Of a stretch of 64,000 nt of DNA, positions 53,631 to 62,814 are shown piece after piece. The position numbers and the translations under genes are program-made. Within the stretch, counting starts at the first letter, position 1, and every line of letters starts with the position of its first letter. The DNA is from Thermohalobaculum sp039027855. Its GTDB lineage: Bacteria > Pseudomonadota > Alphaproteobacteria > Rhodobacterales > Rhodobacteraceae. The stretch spans positions 62,001 through 126,000 of the forward strand of contig JBCCJI010000011.1 in the NCBI GenBank assembly GCA_039027855.1, read 5' to 3'. The notes under the pieces were generated by a model. It did not search any database and was not told where the DNA came from. It worked only from the letters and a program-made list of their open reading frames with translations.

Positions 53631-55007
53631 ATGGTTAATGCTTCGGTGACGACCGGCCAGCCAGCACCGCCCGCGATCGCCGGGCCCGCGCCACTCGGGC
53701 CGCCGACGCGACACGTGCTGATGCTGCAGGGGCCAGCCTCGGCGCTATGGCGCGAGACGCGCGACATGCTGGTCTCGCGCGGCCACCGCGTCACCCATGT
53801 GGCCCTGGCACTCGGCGACCGGCTGTTCTGGCGCCGACCCGGGCGCATCGATTACCGCGGCAGCCTGGCGGACTGGCCCGGCTGGATCGCGGAGCTCATC
53901 CGGCGCGAGGGGGTCTCGGATCTGCTCTACTTCGCCGACTGCCTGCCCTATCACCGCCATGCGGCTGAGGCGGCACTCGCGCTCGGCCGCCGCGCCTGGG
54001 CGATCGAGAACGGCTATCTCCGCCCCGACTGGCTGACGATGGAGCCGGTCGGCATGGGGCGCCGCTCCCGCTTCACGCGGCGGCCCGACCGCCTTCGCGC
54101 GCTGGCCGGGGGGGCGCGGCCGGTCAACCTCACGCCGCGTTTCACCGTGCCCTTCGCCACCGAGGCGCGCTGCGAGATGGCGTTCAATCTCGCCCATGCG
54201 CTGTCGGGCCCGCTATATCCGGGTTGGCAAAGCGACCGGACGGTGCCGGCTTGGCGGGAATACACGGGCTGGCTGCCCTATCTCGCGCGGCTTGGCCGGG
54301 CGCGGGCGAGGGCCGCGGCGGTCGAGGCCGCCTGCGCGGCTGGTTCGCTGCCACATGTCGTGCTCGCCATGCAGATGGAAACGGACTACCAGCTCCGCGT
54401 GTCGTCGGACTATCCCGGCCAGGCGGCAGTGCTACAGGAAGTGCTGACATCCTTCGCAGCGCATGCACCGCCTCACATGCGCCTGGTGATCAAGCTCCAT
54501 CCCTTCGACAACGGGCTGATCGACTGGGATGACACGGTGGCGCGCATCGCCTGGCCGCTCGGCATCGATGACCGGGTGATGGTGATCCGCGGCGGGCGGC
54601 TTGACCGGCTGCTGGACAAGGCGCATGGCCTGATCACGGTCAATTCCACCACAGCGATCCATGCACTCCGCCTCGGCCGGCCGGTCATTGCCCTCGGCGA
54701 TGCGGTCTATGATGTGCCGGGCCTGACGCACCAGGCGGGCCTCCGGCGGTTCTGGACCGACGCCGAGACCCCGGATGCCCAGATGGTCGCGGCCTGGGTC
54801 CGGGCCGTGGCGGCGGAAATCCAGATCCGCGGCCATCAGATGCATCCGGTCGGCCGCAAGGTGGCGGCAACCGCGATTGCCGAGCGGCTAGAGCAGGCAG
54901 AGCGGTACTGGCGGCTGTGGCGCGACGGCGATGGCGTCGAGATCGATCATCCGGCTCATTTGCGCGAAACCGCCGACGATACGCCGCTTCAAGCGCGCGC
55001 CGGCTAG
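53631..55007 (+). CDS. rkpJ: KpsS/RkpJ-like capsular polysaccharide biosynthesis protein
   Basis: A 458-residue protein of the KpsC/KpsS capsule polysaccharide family (beta-Kdo transferases or export proteins acting on the lipid terminus). Family-typical motifs are ENGYLRPDWLTMEP near residue 125, KLHPFDNG and LITVNSTTAIHALRLG, the last two seen in Kdo-transferase-like folds. The start is uncertain: ATG 53631 is used; ATG 53586 is the alternative and neither has a strong ribosome site. It is divergent from the SDR gene. It links the lipid made by the preceding genes to capsule assembly. Confidence 0.78.
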   Translation: MVNASVTTGQPAPPAIAGPAPLGPPTRHVLMLQGPASALWRETRDMLVSRGHRVTHVALALGDRLFWRRPGRIDYRGSLADWPGWIAELIRREGVSDLLYFADCLPYHRHAAEAALALGRRAWAIENGYLRPDWLTMEPVGMGRRSRFTRRPDRLRALAGGARPVNLTPRFTVPFATEARCEMAFNLAHALSGPLYPGWQSDRTVPAWREYTGWLPYLARLGRARARAAAVEAACAAGSLPHVVLAMQMETDYQLRVSSDYPGQAAVLQEVLTSFAAHAPPHMRLVIKLHPFDNGLIDWDDTVARIAWPLGIDDRVMVIRGGRLDRLLDKAHGLITVNSTTAIHALRLGRPVIALGDAVYDVPGLTHQAGLRRFWTDAETPDAQMVAAWVRAVAAEIQIRGHQMHPVGRKVAATAIAERLEQAERYWRLWRDGDGVEIDHPAHLRETADDTPLQARAG

Positions 55008-55202
55008 GCCCACCGGCCGCAGAGGTTGGCCAGGCTCCGTCCGGCGCCCAGCATCCACCACCACGCAGGGCGCCCACCGGCCCGCCGCCACCAGCCGACG
55101 CCAGTGGACTTTCCGTCACTAACCGCCGATGCTGCGCTGCGGTAGGATCGCACTCGGCCGCCACCACGGCGGGCCCGGGGGCGTTGAAATGGCGATTCCC
55201 TC

Positions 55203-57965
55203 ATGACGATCAGACATCTGGAACAGATGATGGCACCGCGGGCGATCGCTATCATCGGCGCGACCGAGCGTGACGGCGCCCTTGGCCGGATCCTGCTCGA
55301 ACGCCTGGTGGCGGGTGGCTTCAGCGGGCCGATCCGGCCGGTGAACCCCAAACACAAGGCCGTTCTGGGCCTGCCGGGCTATGCGAAGCCGGAGGACCTG
55401 CCGGAGGCACCCGATCTTGCGGTCATCGTGACGCCCGCGCGCACCGTCGCCAGCGTGATCGATGGGCTTGGCCGCCGGGGCGGGCGCGCGGCGCTCGTGA
55501 TCTCGGCCGGCCTGTCACGCGGCAGCAAGGCGCATAACGCCATGCTGGCAGCCGCGGCCCGGCACGGGATCCGCCTGCTGGGACCGAACTGCATCGGCCT
55601 GCAGCGCCCGGGCCTCGGGCTCGACGCCAGCTTTGCCCACCGCATGGCGCCAAAGGGCAAGCTCGCCTTTCTCAGCCAATCGGGTGCCATCGTCGGCAGC
55701 GTGATCGACTGGGCCCACGGCCACGGCGTCGGCTTCAGCCACGTCGTCTCGATGGGCGACCAGGCCGATGTCGATATCGGCGACATGCTGGACCTGCTGG
55801 CCACCGATACCGAAAGCCGGGCGATCCTGCTTTATGTCGAAGGAATCGAGGACGCACAGGGTTTCATGTCGGCCGCGCGGGCGGCGGCGCGGGTCAAGCC
55901 GGTGATCGCCCTCAAACCCGGACGCCATGCCGAAGGGGCACGGGCCGCCACCAGCCACACCGGCGCGCTTGCCGGCACCGATGCGCTGTTCGACGCGGCG
56001 TTCGAGCGGGCCGGCTGTCTGCGCATCCGCTATCTTGAGGAGCTGTTCGACGCCGCAGAGGTGCTTGACCACCTGCGCCCCCTGACCAGCGGCGCCCATG
56101 ACCGGATCGCCATCGTCACCAATGGCGGAGGTGCGGGCGTGCTCGCCGCCGATGCGCTTGCCGACACGCCGGGGCATGGGGGCGGGCGCCTCGCAACGCT
56201 TGCGCCGGAGACCATCGCGGCACTGGACCGCGCCCTGCCCGCGCATTGGTCGCACACCAACCCCGTCGACATCATCGGCGACGCGGGGCCGGATCGCTAT
56301 GCCAGCGCGATGCGGGCGGTGCTTGACGATCCCGGCGTCGACGCGGTGCTGGCGATGAACTGCCCGACCGCGCTCGCCTCGGGCGACAGCGCTGCAATGG
56401 CCGTGGTGGAGGCGGCGCGTGAGCATGGCAAAGGACGCTTCAGGCCAAAGCCGGTGCTCGGCTGCTGGCTGGGCGAGGCTTCGGCCATGCCGGCCCGCCA
56501 GATCCTGGATGGGGCGGGCATCGCCTGCTTCGCGACACCGGCCGAGGCGGTGACCGGCTTTGGCTACCTCGTCCGCCGGGCCAAGCTGCTGGAACGGCTT
56601 GCCAGGGTGCCGCCCTCGCGACCCGAGGGCGCCGCCCCGCGCCCCGACTGGGCGGCGGCCCGTCATGCGATCGATGGTGCGGTGGCACGCGGTGGGCGCC
56701 TGTTGAACGAGGCCGAGGCCAAGGCCGTGCTGCGCGCCGCCGGCATCCCGACCGTGCGGACCGAGACCGCCGCCGGGGTCGAGGGCGCCATGGCGGCCGC
56801 CGAGACGCTGGCAGCCGAAGGCGTGACGCGTTTCGCGTTGAAAATCCTGTCGGACGATATTGCGCATAAATCCGACGTGGGCGGCGTGACGCTCGACCTG
56901 ATCGGGCCCGGCGCGGTTGGCGGGGCCGCGCGCACGATGCTCGACCGCATGGCGGAGGTGGCGCCGGCCGCGCGGATCACCGGCTTCACCGTGCAGGAAA
57001 TGGTGCGCAAACCCGATGCCCATGAGCTGATCTGCGGTATCTCCGACGATCCGGTCTTTGGCCCTGCCATTCTTTTCGGGCGCGGCGGCACGGCGGTCGA
57101 GGTGGTGAACGACAAGGCGCTGGCGCTGCCCCCGCTCGATGAGCCGTTGGCCCGTGATCTGATCCAAAAGACCCGGATCGCGCGGCTGATGGCGGGCTAT
57201 CGCGACGTGCCCCCGGCCAATCTCGATGCCGTCTGCGACGTGCTGATCCGCCTCTCAGAGATCGCCCGTGCGCTGCCGATGATCTGCGAGCTCGACATCA
57301 ACCCGCTGCTGGCCGACGCGCATGGCGTGATCGCCCTCGATGCGCGGATCGTCGTGGCCCGCCGGCGCATGGACGCCCCGGTGCCGAACGATCGGATGGC
57401 GATCAGGCCCTATCCCGTCGAGCTTGAGGGCGTGTTGACGCTGCGCGACGGGCGCGGCTTCGCCTGCAGGCCCGTCAAACCCGCCGACGCCCCGGCCTTC
57501 GAGCGTTTCTACGAGCAGATCGAACCCCATGACCTGCGGCTCCGTTTCTTCTCGACGATGCGCAAGGTGCCGGCGCGTTTAGTGGCGACACTGACCCAGA
57601 TCGACTACGCCCGGGCCATGGCCTTCGTGGCGCTCGACCCGGTCGACGGTCAGATCGCCGGAACCGGACGGCTGGTGGCGGATGCCGATGGGCAGCGCGG
57701 CGAATACAGCGTGCAGATTCGCAGCGACCTCAAAGGGCAGGGCCTCGGCCGGATGATGATGGAGCGCCTTATCCGTCATGGCCTCGAGACTGGGCTGAAC
57801 GAGATCTGGGGCGATGTGCTGAACGAAAACGCCGGCATGCTCGCCCTCTGCCGAAAGCTCGGCTTCCGGCTGCAAAGCGAGGAGGAGGGGATCGTGCGCG
57901 TACGTCTCGATCTCTCGGCAGGCGTGACGGCGGGCACCGGTTGGCGCGCGAGCCAGCCTGCCTGA
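55203..57965 (+). CDS. Pat-like protein: NDP-forming acyl-CoA synthetase fused to GNAT acetyltransferase
   Basis: A 920-residue protein in three parts. Residues of about 1-460 are the CoA-binding and ligase part of NDP-forming acyl-CoA synthetases, with SHTGALAGTD carrying the histidine that is phosphorylated in active ligases. Residues of about 475-710 are an ATP-grasp domain. Residues of about 750-905 are a GNAT domain with the acetyl-CoA loop GQGLGRMMMERL and NENAGMLALCRKLGF. This is the layout of the lysine acetyltransferase Pat, which acetylates and silences acyl-CoA synthetases. The retained His leaves ligase activity possible. No strong ribosome site is seen at the ATG. Confidence 0.85.
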   Translation: MTIRHLEQMMAPRAIAIIGATERDGALGRILLERLVAGGFSGPIRPVNPKHKAVLGLPGYAKPEDLPEAPDLAVIVTPARTVASVIDGLGRRGGRAALVISAGLSRGSKAHNAMLAAAARHGIRLLGPNCIGLQRPGLGLDASFAHRMAPKGKLAFLSQSGAIVGSVIDWAHGHGVGFSHVVSMGDQADVDIGDMLDLLATDTESRAILLYVEGIEDAQGFMSAARAAARVKPVIALKPGRHAEGARAATSHTGALAGTDALFDAAFERAGCLRIRYLEELFDAAEVLDHLRPLTSGAHDRIAIVTNGGGAGVLAADALADTPGHGGGRLATLAPETIAALDRALPAHWSHTNPVDIIGDAGPDRYASAMRAVLDDPGVDAVLAMNCPTALASGDSAAMAVVEAAREHGKGRFRPKPVLGCWLGEASAMPARQILDGAGIACFATPAEAVTGFGYLVRRAKLLERLARVPPSRPEGAAPRPDWAAARHAIDGAVARGGRLLNEAEAKAVLRAAGIPTVRTETAAGVEGAMAAAETLAAEGVTRFALKILSDDIAHKSDVGGVTLDLIGPGAVGGAARTMLDRMAEVAPAARITGFTVQEMVRKPDAHELICGISDDPVFGPAILFGRGGTAVEVVNDKALALPPLDEPLARDLIQKTRIARLMAGYRDVPPANLDAVCDVLIRLSEIARALPMICELDINPLLADAHGVIALDARIVVARRRMDAPVPNDRMAIRPYPVELEGVLTLRDGRGFACRPVKPADAPAFERFYEQIEPHDLRLRFFSTMRKVPARLVATLTQIDYARAMAFVALDPVDGQIAGTGRLVADADGQRGEYSVQIRSDLKGQGLGRMMMERLIRHGLETGLNEIWGDVLNENAGMLALCRKLGFRLQSEEEGIVRVRLDLSAGVTAGTGWRASQPA

Positions 57966-57978
57966 GAGCGGTGGGCGT

Positions 57979-58416
57979 TCAGGCGGTACCGGCGCGCACC
58001 ACCAGCACCGAACAGGCCGCGCGGTGCACGACGTGATCGGCATGGGTGCCGGCCAGAAACCCCCGTTCGCCGGGATTATGGGCCGCCATCACGATCAGCC
58101 CGCAATGCATCGCCTCGGCATAGCGCATGATCGTGTTGACGATATCGCCTTGGTGGACATGGGCCTTCCAAACCACCGCATCACCCAGCATGTTTTCGGC
58201 CAGCTTGTTCACCTCGGCCAGTGCCGCCGCCTCGATCTGCGCCTCGTAACCTTCGGGGAAGTATTGCTCGACGATGCTCATGCCGAAATCGGGCAGCACG
58301 CTCAGCAGATGCACTTCGGCGCCGCGTCGCAGCGCCTCCTCGCGCGCGGCAGTCATCGACAGCCGCCACGAGGCTTCGAACTCGACATCGACGGGGACGA
58401 GGATGGGATCGCTCAT
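57979..58416 (-). CDS. Universal stress protein linked to TRAP transporter (TeaD-like position)
   Basis: A 145-residue Usp domain (PILVPVDVEFEASW at the N terminus; G-x2-G loop in NPGERGFLAGTHADHV; ending SVLVVRAG). GGAGAA precedes the ATG. It is the third gene of the second TAXI TRAP operon, 88 nt after the permease. The same arrangement occurs in teaABCD, where an ATP-binding Usp tunes TRAP uptake, so a regulatory role on this transporter is likely. Confidence 0.86.
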   Translation of the reverse strand: MSDPILVPVDVEFEASWRLSMTAAREEALRRGAEVHLLSVLPDFGMSIVEQYFPEGYEAQIEAAALAEVNKLAENMLGDAVVWKAHVHQGDIVNTIMRYAEAMHCGLIVMAAHNPGERGFLAGTHADHVVHRAACSVLVVRAGTA

Positions 58417-58504
58417 GGTCTTCTCCGTGGCAGACCGGGCGGGGCGCGGGCGCGGCCCCGCCGGTCGTCGTCTGGCAACGTTGTCTGGCCGTGTCTCTCC
58501 CGCC

Positions 58505-61267
58505 TCACTCGGCCGGTGCGCTGCTGGGTCGGCGACCGAAGGAGGGCATCGCCGGCAGGCCGACGCGCAGGCGCTGCATCGCGATCACCGCAAACAGCAC
58601 CATGAGCGCCGGAATGAACATCAGATACTTGGACGGTTGTGACACCGGTGCCTGCACGGCCAGGATCTCCTGATCCCAGTCGAGGCCCGCATCCTGCGCC
58701 GTGGAGCCGAAGGCGACATCGTCGATGATCGTCTTGCCATCGCGGTCGACGATGATCATCCCGGCATTTTCGATCCGCGCCTCACCGCCCTCGCCTTCCA
58801 TCGGCAGGACGGCGGTGAAGGTGATCGGCTCACCGATCTCGTTCAGCCCAGCGATGGTGAGGCGCAGGTTCTCGCCCGCCGGCACGCTGCCAGCCGCCTC
58901 GACGATCTGGGCCGGCGGCGCCTCCTCGAAGGGGGCGACCAGCTGATCCATCCAGAAACCCGGGCGGAACAGCGAGAATGCGACGAGCAGCAGCAGCGCC
59001 CCCTCCCAGATCTTGTTGCGGGTGATGAACCAGCCCTGGGTCGCCGCAGCGAACAACAACATCGCCGCCGTCGCCACGAGGAACACGAAGATCCCCTGGA
59101 CCCAGTTGACCCCGATCAGCAGCAGCTCGGTGTTGAAGATAAAGAGGAACGGCAGCGCCGCCGTGCGGAGCGAGTAGAAGAACGCGACAAAACCAGTGCG
59201 GATCGGATCGCCGCGCGAGACGGCGGCCGCGGCGAAAGACGCCAGACCCACGGGCGGCGTCACGTCCGCCATGATCCCGAAGTAGAACACGAACAGATGC
59301 ACCGCGATGAGCGGCACGATCAGCCCGTTCTGCTGGCCAAGCGTCACGATCACCGGCGCCAGCAGCGCCGAGACCACGATGTAGTTGGCCGTCGTCGGCA
59401 GCCCCATGCCGAGGATGAGGGACAACAGCGCAGTCAGGAACAGGATGGCGAGCAGATAGCCGCCCGACAGCACCTCGACCACATCGGCCAGCGCCGTGCC
59501 GACGCCGGTCTGGCTGACCACACCCACGATGACGCCGGCGGTCGCCGTGGCAATACCGATGCCGATCATGTTTCGCGCCCCGGCGACCAGACCCTCGACA
59601 AGGTCGTTGACGCCAGCCGTCAGACCCGGCGCGATCTCACCCAGCCGCCCGGCCAGGATCGCCGCCAGCGGCCGCTGCGTGACGAGGATGAAGATCATGA
59701 AGGCCGCAGCCCAGAACGCAGAAAGCCCGGGCGACAGCCGATCGACCATCAGCGCGTAAACCAGCACGATGACCGGCAGCACGAAATGCAGACCAGACTT
59801 CACCGTGGGTCCGGGCAGCGGCAACTTGGCGCCCGGCTTGTCGAGATCCTCCATCGCGGGGGTGCGGTGCTTGGTCGAGAGCCAGAGCAGCGCGACATAG
59901 ACCGCGGTCAGGAAGCCGAAGACGATCCAACCTGCCGCGGCGCCAAAGGTCGGACGGATCCAGCCCATGCCGTAATAGACCGCGAAGGAAATCATGCAGA
60001 GCACGACGATGCCGACCGCAAGGCCCATCAGGCGCTGGATGATCGGCTTCGGCACATAGGCGCGCTCCATCCCCTGCATGCCGGCCTTCATCGCCTCCAG
60101 ATGGACGATGTAGACGAGCGCGATATAGCTGATCACCGCCGGCAGGAAGGCGTGCTTGACCACATCGAAATACGGGATGCCGACATACTCGACCATCAAG
60201 AAGGCGGCGGCGCCCATCACCGGCGGCATGATCTGCCCGTTCACGGACGAGGCGACCTCGACCGCGCCGGCCTTTTCCGACGAGAAGCCGACCTTCTTCA
60301 TCAGCGGGATGGTGAAGGTGCCGGTGGTCACCACATTGGCGATGGACGAGCCCGAGATCAGGCCTGTCATGGCCGAGGAGACGACCGCCGCTTTCGCCGG
60401 GCCGCCGCGCATATGGCCCATCAAGCTGAAGGCGACCTGGATGAAGTAGTTGCCCGCGCCCGCCTTATCGAGCAGCGAGCCGAACAGCACGAACAGGAAC
60501 ACGAAGTCGGTGGAGACGCCGAGTGCGATGCCAAAAACACCCTCGGTCGTGATCCAGTGGTGGTTCATCACCTCGTTCAGCGAGTTGCCCTTGTGCGCGA
60601 TGATCGTCGGCATAAAAGGGCCGAGGAAGGTGTAGGCCAGGAACACCATGGCGACGATCATCAGCGCCGGGCCGAGCGAGCGGCGCGCGGCCTCGAGCAA
60701 CAGCAAGAGGCCGATGGAACCGACGATCAGGTCCTGCGTGATCGGCGCGCCCACGCGCGTCGCGATGCTGTCGAAGAACATGAACAGATATAGCGCCGCG
60801 ACCGCGCCGATGGCGGCGAGCGCCCATTCCCAAGGCGGGATCCGGTCCTGCGGCGAGCCGAGCACGATGGCCGCGATCAGCAGCGCGACGATGACGGGCA
60901 CGATGAAGACGATCATTCCGTCGCCCGCATACATGAAGAGCGCACCGAGGATCAGCGGCACAGCGATGGCTAAGCCCATCGCCCCTTTGCCTCCCGGCGC
61001 CGGGAAGGCGAGATAGGCCAGGAAGATCGCAAAGCCGAGATGGATCGAGCGCGCCTCGTTCGACCCAAACACGCCAAAGCCGAACTGAAACGGCAGCGGC
61101 GAGGCGATCCAGAGCTGGAACAGCGACCAGGCGACGGCAGTGCAGAGGATCAGCGTGCTTACCGGGCCGGTGACGTTGCGGCCACCGGTGTCGGAGGAGG
61201 CGACCAGTTGGTCAAGCTCGTCGGTGCTCGGTCCGTCACTCTTCAGCTGTGCTGCGGTCTCACTCAT
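58505..61267 (-). CDS. TAXI-type TRAP transporter fused permease with DUF3394-like C terminus
   Basis: A 920-residue fused DctQM permease. It has DctM hallmarks (LMGHMRGGPAKAAVVSSAM, SGSSIANVVTTGTFTIPLM, GMGLPTTANYIVVSAL). After the last transport helices, residues of about 790-890 form a soluble PDZ-like segment (GSTAQDAGLDWDQEI) followed by a final helix, matching the DUF3394 extension of large TAXI permeases. The ATG at 61267 has AGAGGGA; a further 64 upstream residues are not coding. Partner binding protein lies 198 nt upstream. Confidence 0.9.
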   Translation of the reverse strand: MSETAAQLKSDGPSTDELDQLVASSDTGGRNVTGPVSTLILCTAVAWSLFQLWIASPLPFQFGFGVFGSNEARSIHLGFAIFLAYLAFPAPGGKGAMGLAIAVPLILGALFMYAGDGMIVFIVPVIVALLIAAIVLGSPQDRIPPWEWALAAIGAVAALYLFMFFDSIATRVGAPITQDLIVGSIGLLLLLEAARRSLGPALMIVAMVFLAYTFLGPFMPTIIAHKGNSLNEVMNHHWITTEGVFGIALGVSTDFVFLFVLFGSLLDKAGAGNYFIQVAFSLMGHMRGGPAKAAVVSSAMTGLISGSSIANVVTTGTFTIPLMKKVGFSSEKAGAVEVASSVNGQIMPPVMGAAAFLMVEYVGIPYFDVVKHAFLPAVISYIALVYIVHLEAMKAGMQGMERAYVPKPIIQRLMGLAVGIVVLCMISFAVYYGMGWIRPTFGAAAGWIVFGFLTAVYVALLWLSTKHRTPAMEDLDKPGAKLPLPGPTVKSGLHFVLPVIVLVYALMVDRLSPGLSAFWAAAFMIFILVTQRPLAAILAGRLGEIAPGLTAGVNDLVEGLVAGARNMIGIGIATATAGVIVGVVSQTGVGTALADVVEVLSGGYLLAILFLTALLSLILGMGLPTTANYIVVSALLAPVIVTLGQQNGLIVPLIAVHLFVFYFGIMADVTPPVGLASFAAAAVSRGDPIRTGFVAFFYSLRTAALPFLFIFNTELLLIGVNWVQGIFVFLVATAAMLLFAAATQGWFITRNKIWEGALLLLVAFSLFRPGFWMDQLVAPFEEAPPAQIVEAAGSVPAGENLRLTIAGLNEIGEPITFTAVLPMEGEGGEARIENAGMIIVDRDGKTIIDDVAFGSTAQDAGLDWDQEILAVQAPVSQPSKYLMFIPALMVLFAVIAMQRLRVGLPAMPSFGRRPSSAPAE

Positions 61268-61465
61268 GGTGTTGCCGTCCCTCTGTGGTGGTGGGTGGCG
61301 ACGTCTGTCGTCGGATGCGCCAAAGCGCCGGAGATACGGGGTCGGTTCTTTGTCTCTCACCCCGGTATCGGCCGCTTTGGCGCGCAGCGCCGTGCCCGTC
61401 TGGGCGCGAAAGCCCGTCACGGCGAGACGCGGCCCCGGGTCAGAACCGGGGCCGCGCATTCAGTC

Positions 61466-62443
61466 TTACGAGCCGGTGATCCAGCCACGCTCCTTGTAGT
61501 ACTTCACAGCGCCCGCGTGCAGCGGGGCCGAGAGCGACTGCGAGATCATCTCCTCCTCCTTCAGATTGGCGAAGGCGGGGTGCAGGCGCCTGAAGCGGCC
61601 GAAGTTGTCGAACACCGTCTTCACGATGGTGTAGACCACCTCGTCCGGCACACTGGCCGAGGTGACGAAGGTGGCCCGCACGCCGAAGGTGGTCACGTCA
61701 CGATCCAGCGCTGCATAGGTGTCGGCCGGCACCGTGGTGAACGAGTAGAACGAGTTGTCGTTCACCAGGCTGTCGAACGGCTCGCCGGTGAGATCGATCA
61801 TCTTCGGCCCGCAGGCGGCGAAGGCTTCCTCCAGCGCACCGGCCGGGTGGCCGACGGTGAAGGCGAAGGCGTCGATCTTGTTGTCGCAGAGGGCCGCGGC
61901 CTGCTCGCTCGACTTCAGCTGCGAGGCCAGCGAGAAGTTGTCCATCGACCAGCCCTTGGCCGCGAGAACGATCTCGAAGGTGCCAAGCTGGCCCGAACCC
62001 GGGTTGCCCACGTTCACGCGCTTGCCTTCGAGATCGTCGAAGCTCTCGATGCCGCTATCGGCGGCGACCAGCAGGTTGAACGGCTCCGGATGCACCGAGA
62101 AGACGGCGCGCAGATCCTCGAACGCTCCCTGCTCCTCGAAACGCGAGGTTCCGTTGAAGGCGTGGAACTGCCAGTCCGACTGCGCGACGCCCATGTCCAT
62201 GTCGCCGGCGCGGATGGCGTTGATGTTAGCGATCGAGCCGCCGGTCGACGGTGCGGTGACGCGGATGCCGTGCTCGGCGGTGCCGCGGTTGGTCAGCTTG
62301 GCGATCGCCTGGCCGACCTGGAAGTAGACGCCGGTCTGGCCGCCGGTGCCGACGGTAACGAAGGTCTCCTGCGCGGTCGCGGCGCCGGCGATGGTGGTGG
62401 CCGTGAGCGCGGTGGCGACTGCGATGGACTTCATGAAACTCAT
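61466..62443 (-). CDS. TAXI-family TRAP solute-binding protein
   Basis: A 325-residue periplasmic binding protein. Signal peptide ATALTATTIAGAATAQ, then FVTVGTGGQTGVYFQVGQAI, the TAXI family start, and VTAPSTGGSIANINAI. GGGAG precedes the ATG. First gene of the operon with the 920-residue permease and the stress protein. It is clearly different from the TAXI protein at 36-37 kb, so the two systems probably take different ligands. Confidence 0.92.
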   Translation of the reverse strand: MSFMKSIAVATALTATTIAGAATAQETFVTVGTGGQTGVYFQVGQAIAKLTNRGTAEHGIRVTAPSTGGSIANINAIRAGDMDMGVAQSDWQFHAFNGTSRFEEQGAFEDLRAVFSVHPEPFNLLVAADSGIESFDDLEGKRVNVGNPGSGQLGTFEIVLAAKGWSMDNFSLASQLKSSEQAAALCDNKIDAFAFTVGHPAGALEEAFAACGPKMIDLTGEPFDSLVNDNSFYSFTTVPADTYAALDRDVTTFGVRATFVTSASVPDEVVYTIVKTVFDNFGRFRRLHPAFANLKEEEMISQSLSAPLHAGAVKYYKERGWITGS

Positions 62444-62631
62444 GGGAGGCTCCCTGATAGGCTGACTTGGTGGCGCTCAGCGCCGGTCTGGCATGGCGCC
62501 TGTCGGTCTTGATGCCGCTGGTGCGAAGCCGGCGGCGGCGCGTTGGTGGGATAAAACGGTTCCATTTCGCAACCGCACCATCCGGGACTGAGCTTCACAC
62601 AGTGGAAGCCAATCCGACAAGCGTCAAATCA

Positions 62632-62688
62632 TTAGGCAGTTTCCGCCTCGCGCCTTCGCGCGTGCAGATGGCGCGGCGGGCTGCCTAA
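62632..62688. promoter_or_regulatory. Long imperfect hairpin in the TAXI-pyc divergent region
   Basis: TTAGGCAG and CTGCCTAA form an outer 8-bp stem. Inside, CCGCC/GGCGG and GCGCC/GGCGC add 10 more pairs with a 2-nt bulge, leaving a 15-nt loop. It lies within the 371-nt gene-free gap (62444-62814) between the TAXI binding protein and pyruvate carboxylase, about 127 nt before the latter. It could be a small RNA, an attenuator in the pyc leader or an inserted palindromic element. The rest of the gap shows nothing definite. Confidence 0.5.
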
Positions 62689-62814
62689 CATCAAGGCAAC
62701 GACCGCAGCCGAGATTTGGTTCCACACAAAAACCTAATGCCGCCGACGCTTGCTGCACTGCATCAGCCATGCGCCAATGCTGCCGTGACGTCGACTACCG
62801 GAGGCCCCCCGCCC

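Noticed and set aside
59297..60793. 498-codon open frame opposite the TRAP permease
   Set aside because: Antisense shadow with extreme Asp/His/Arg content; the other strand encodes canonical DctM motifs.
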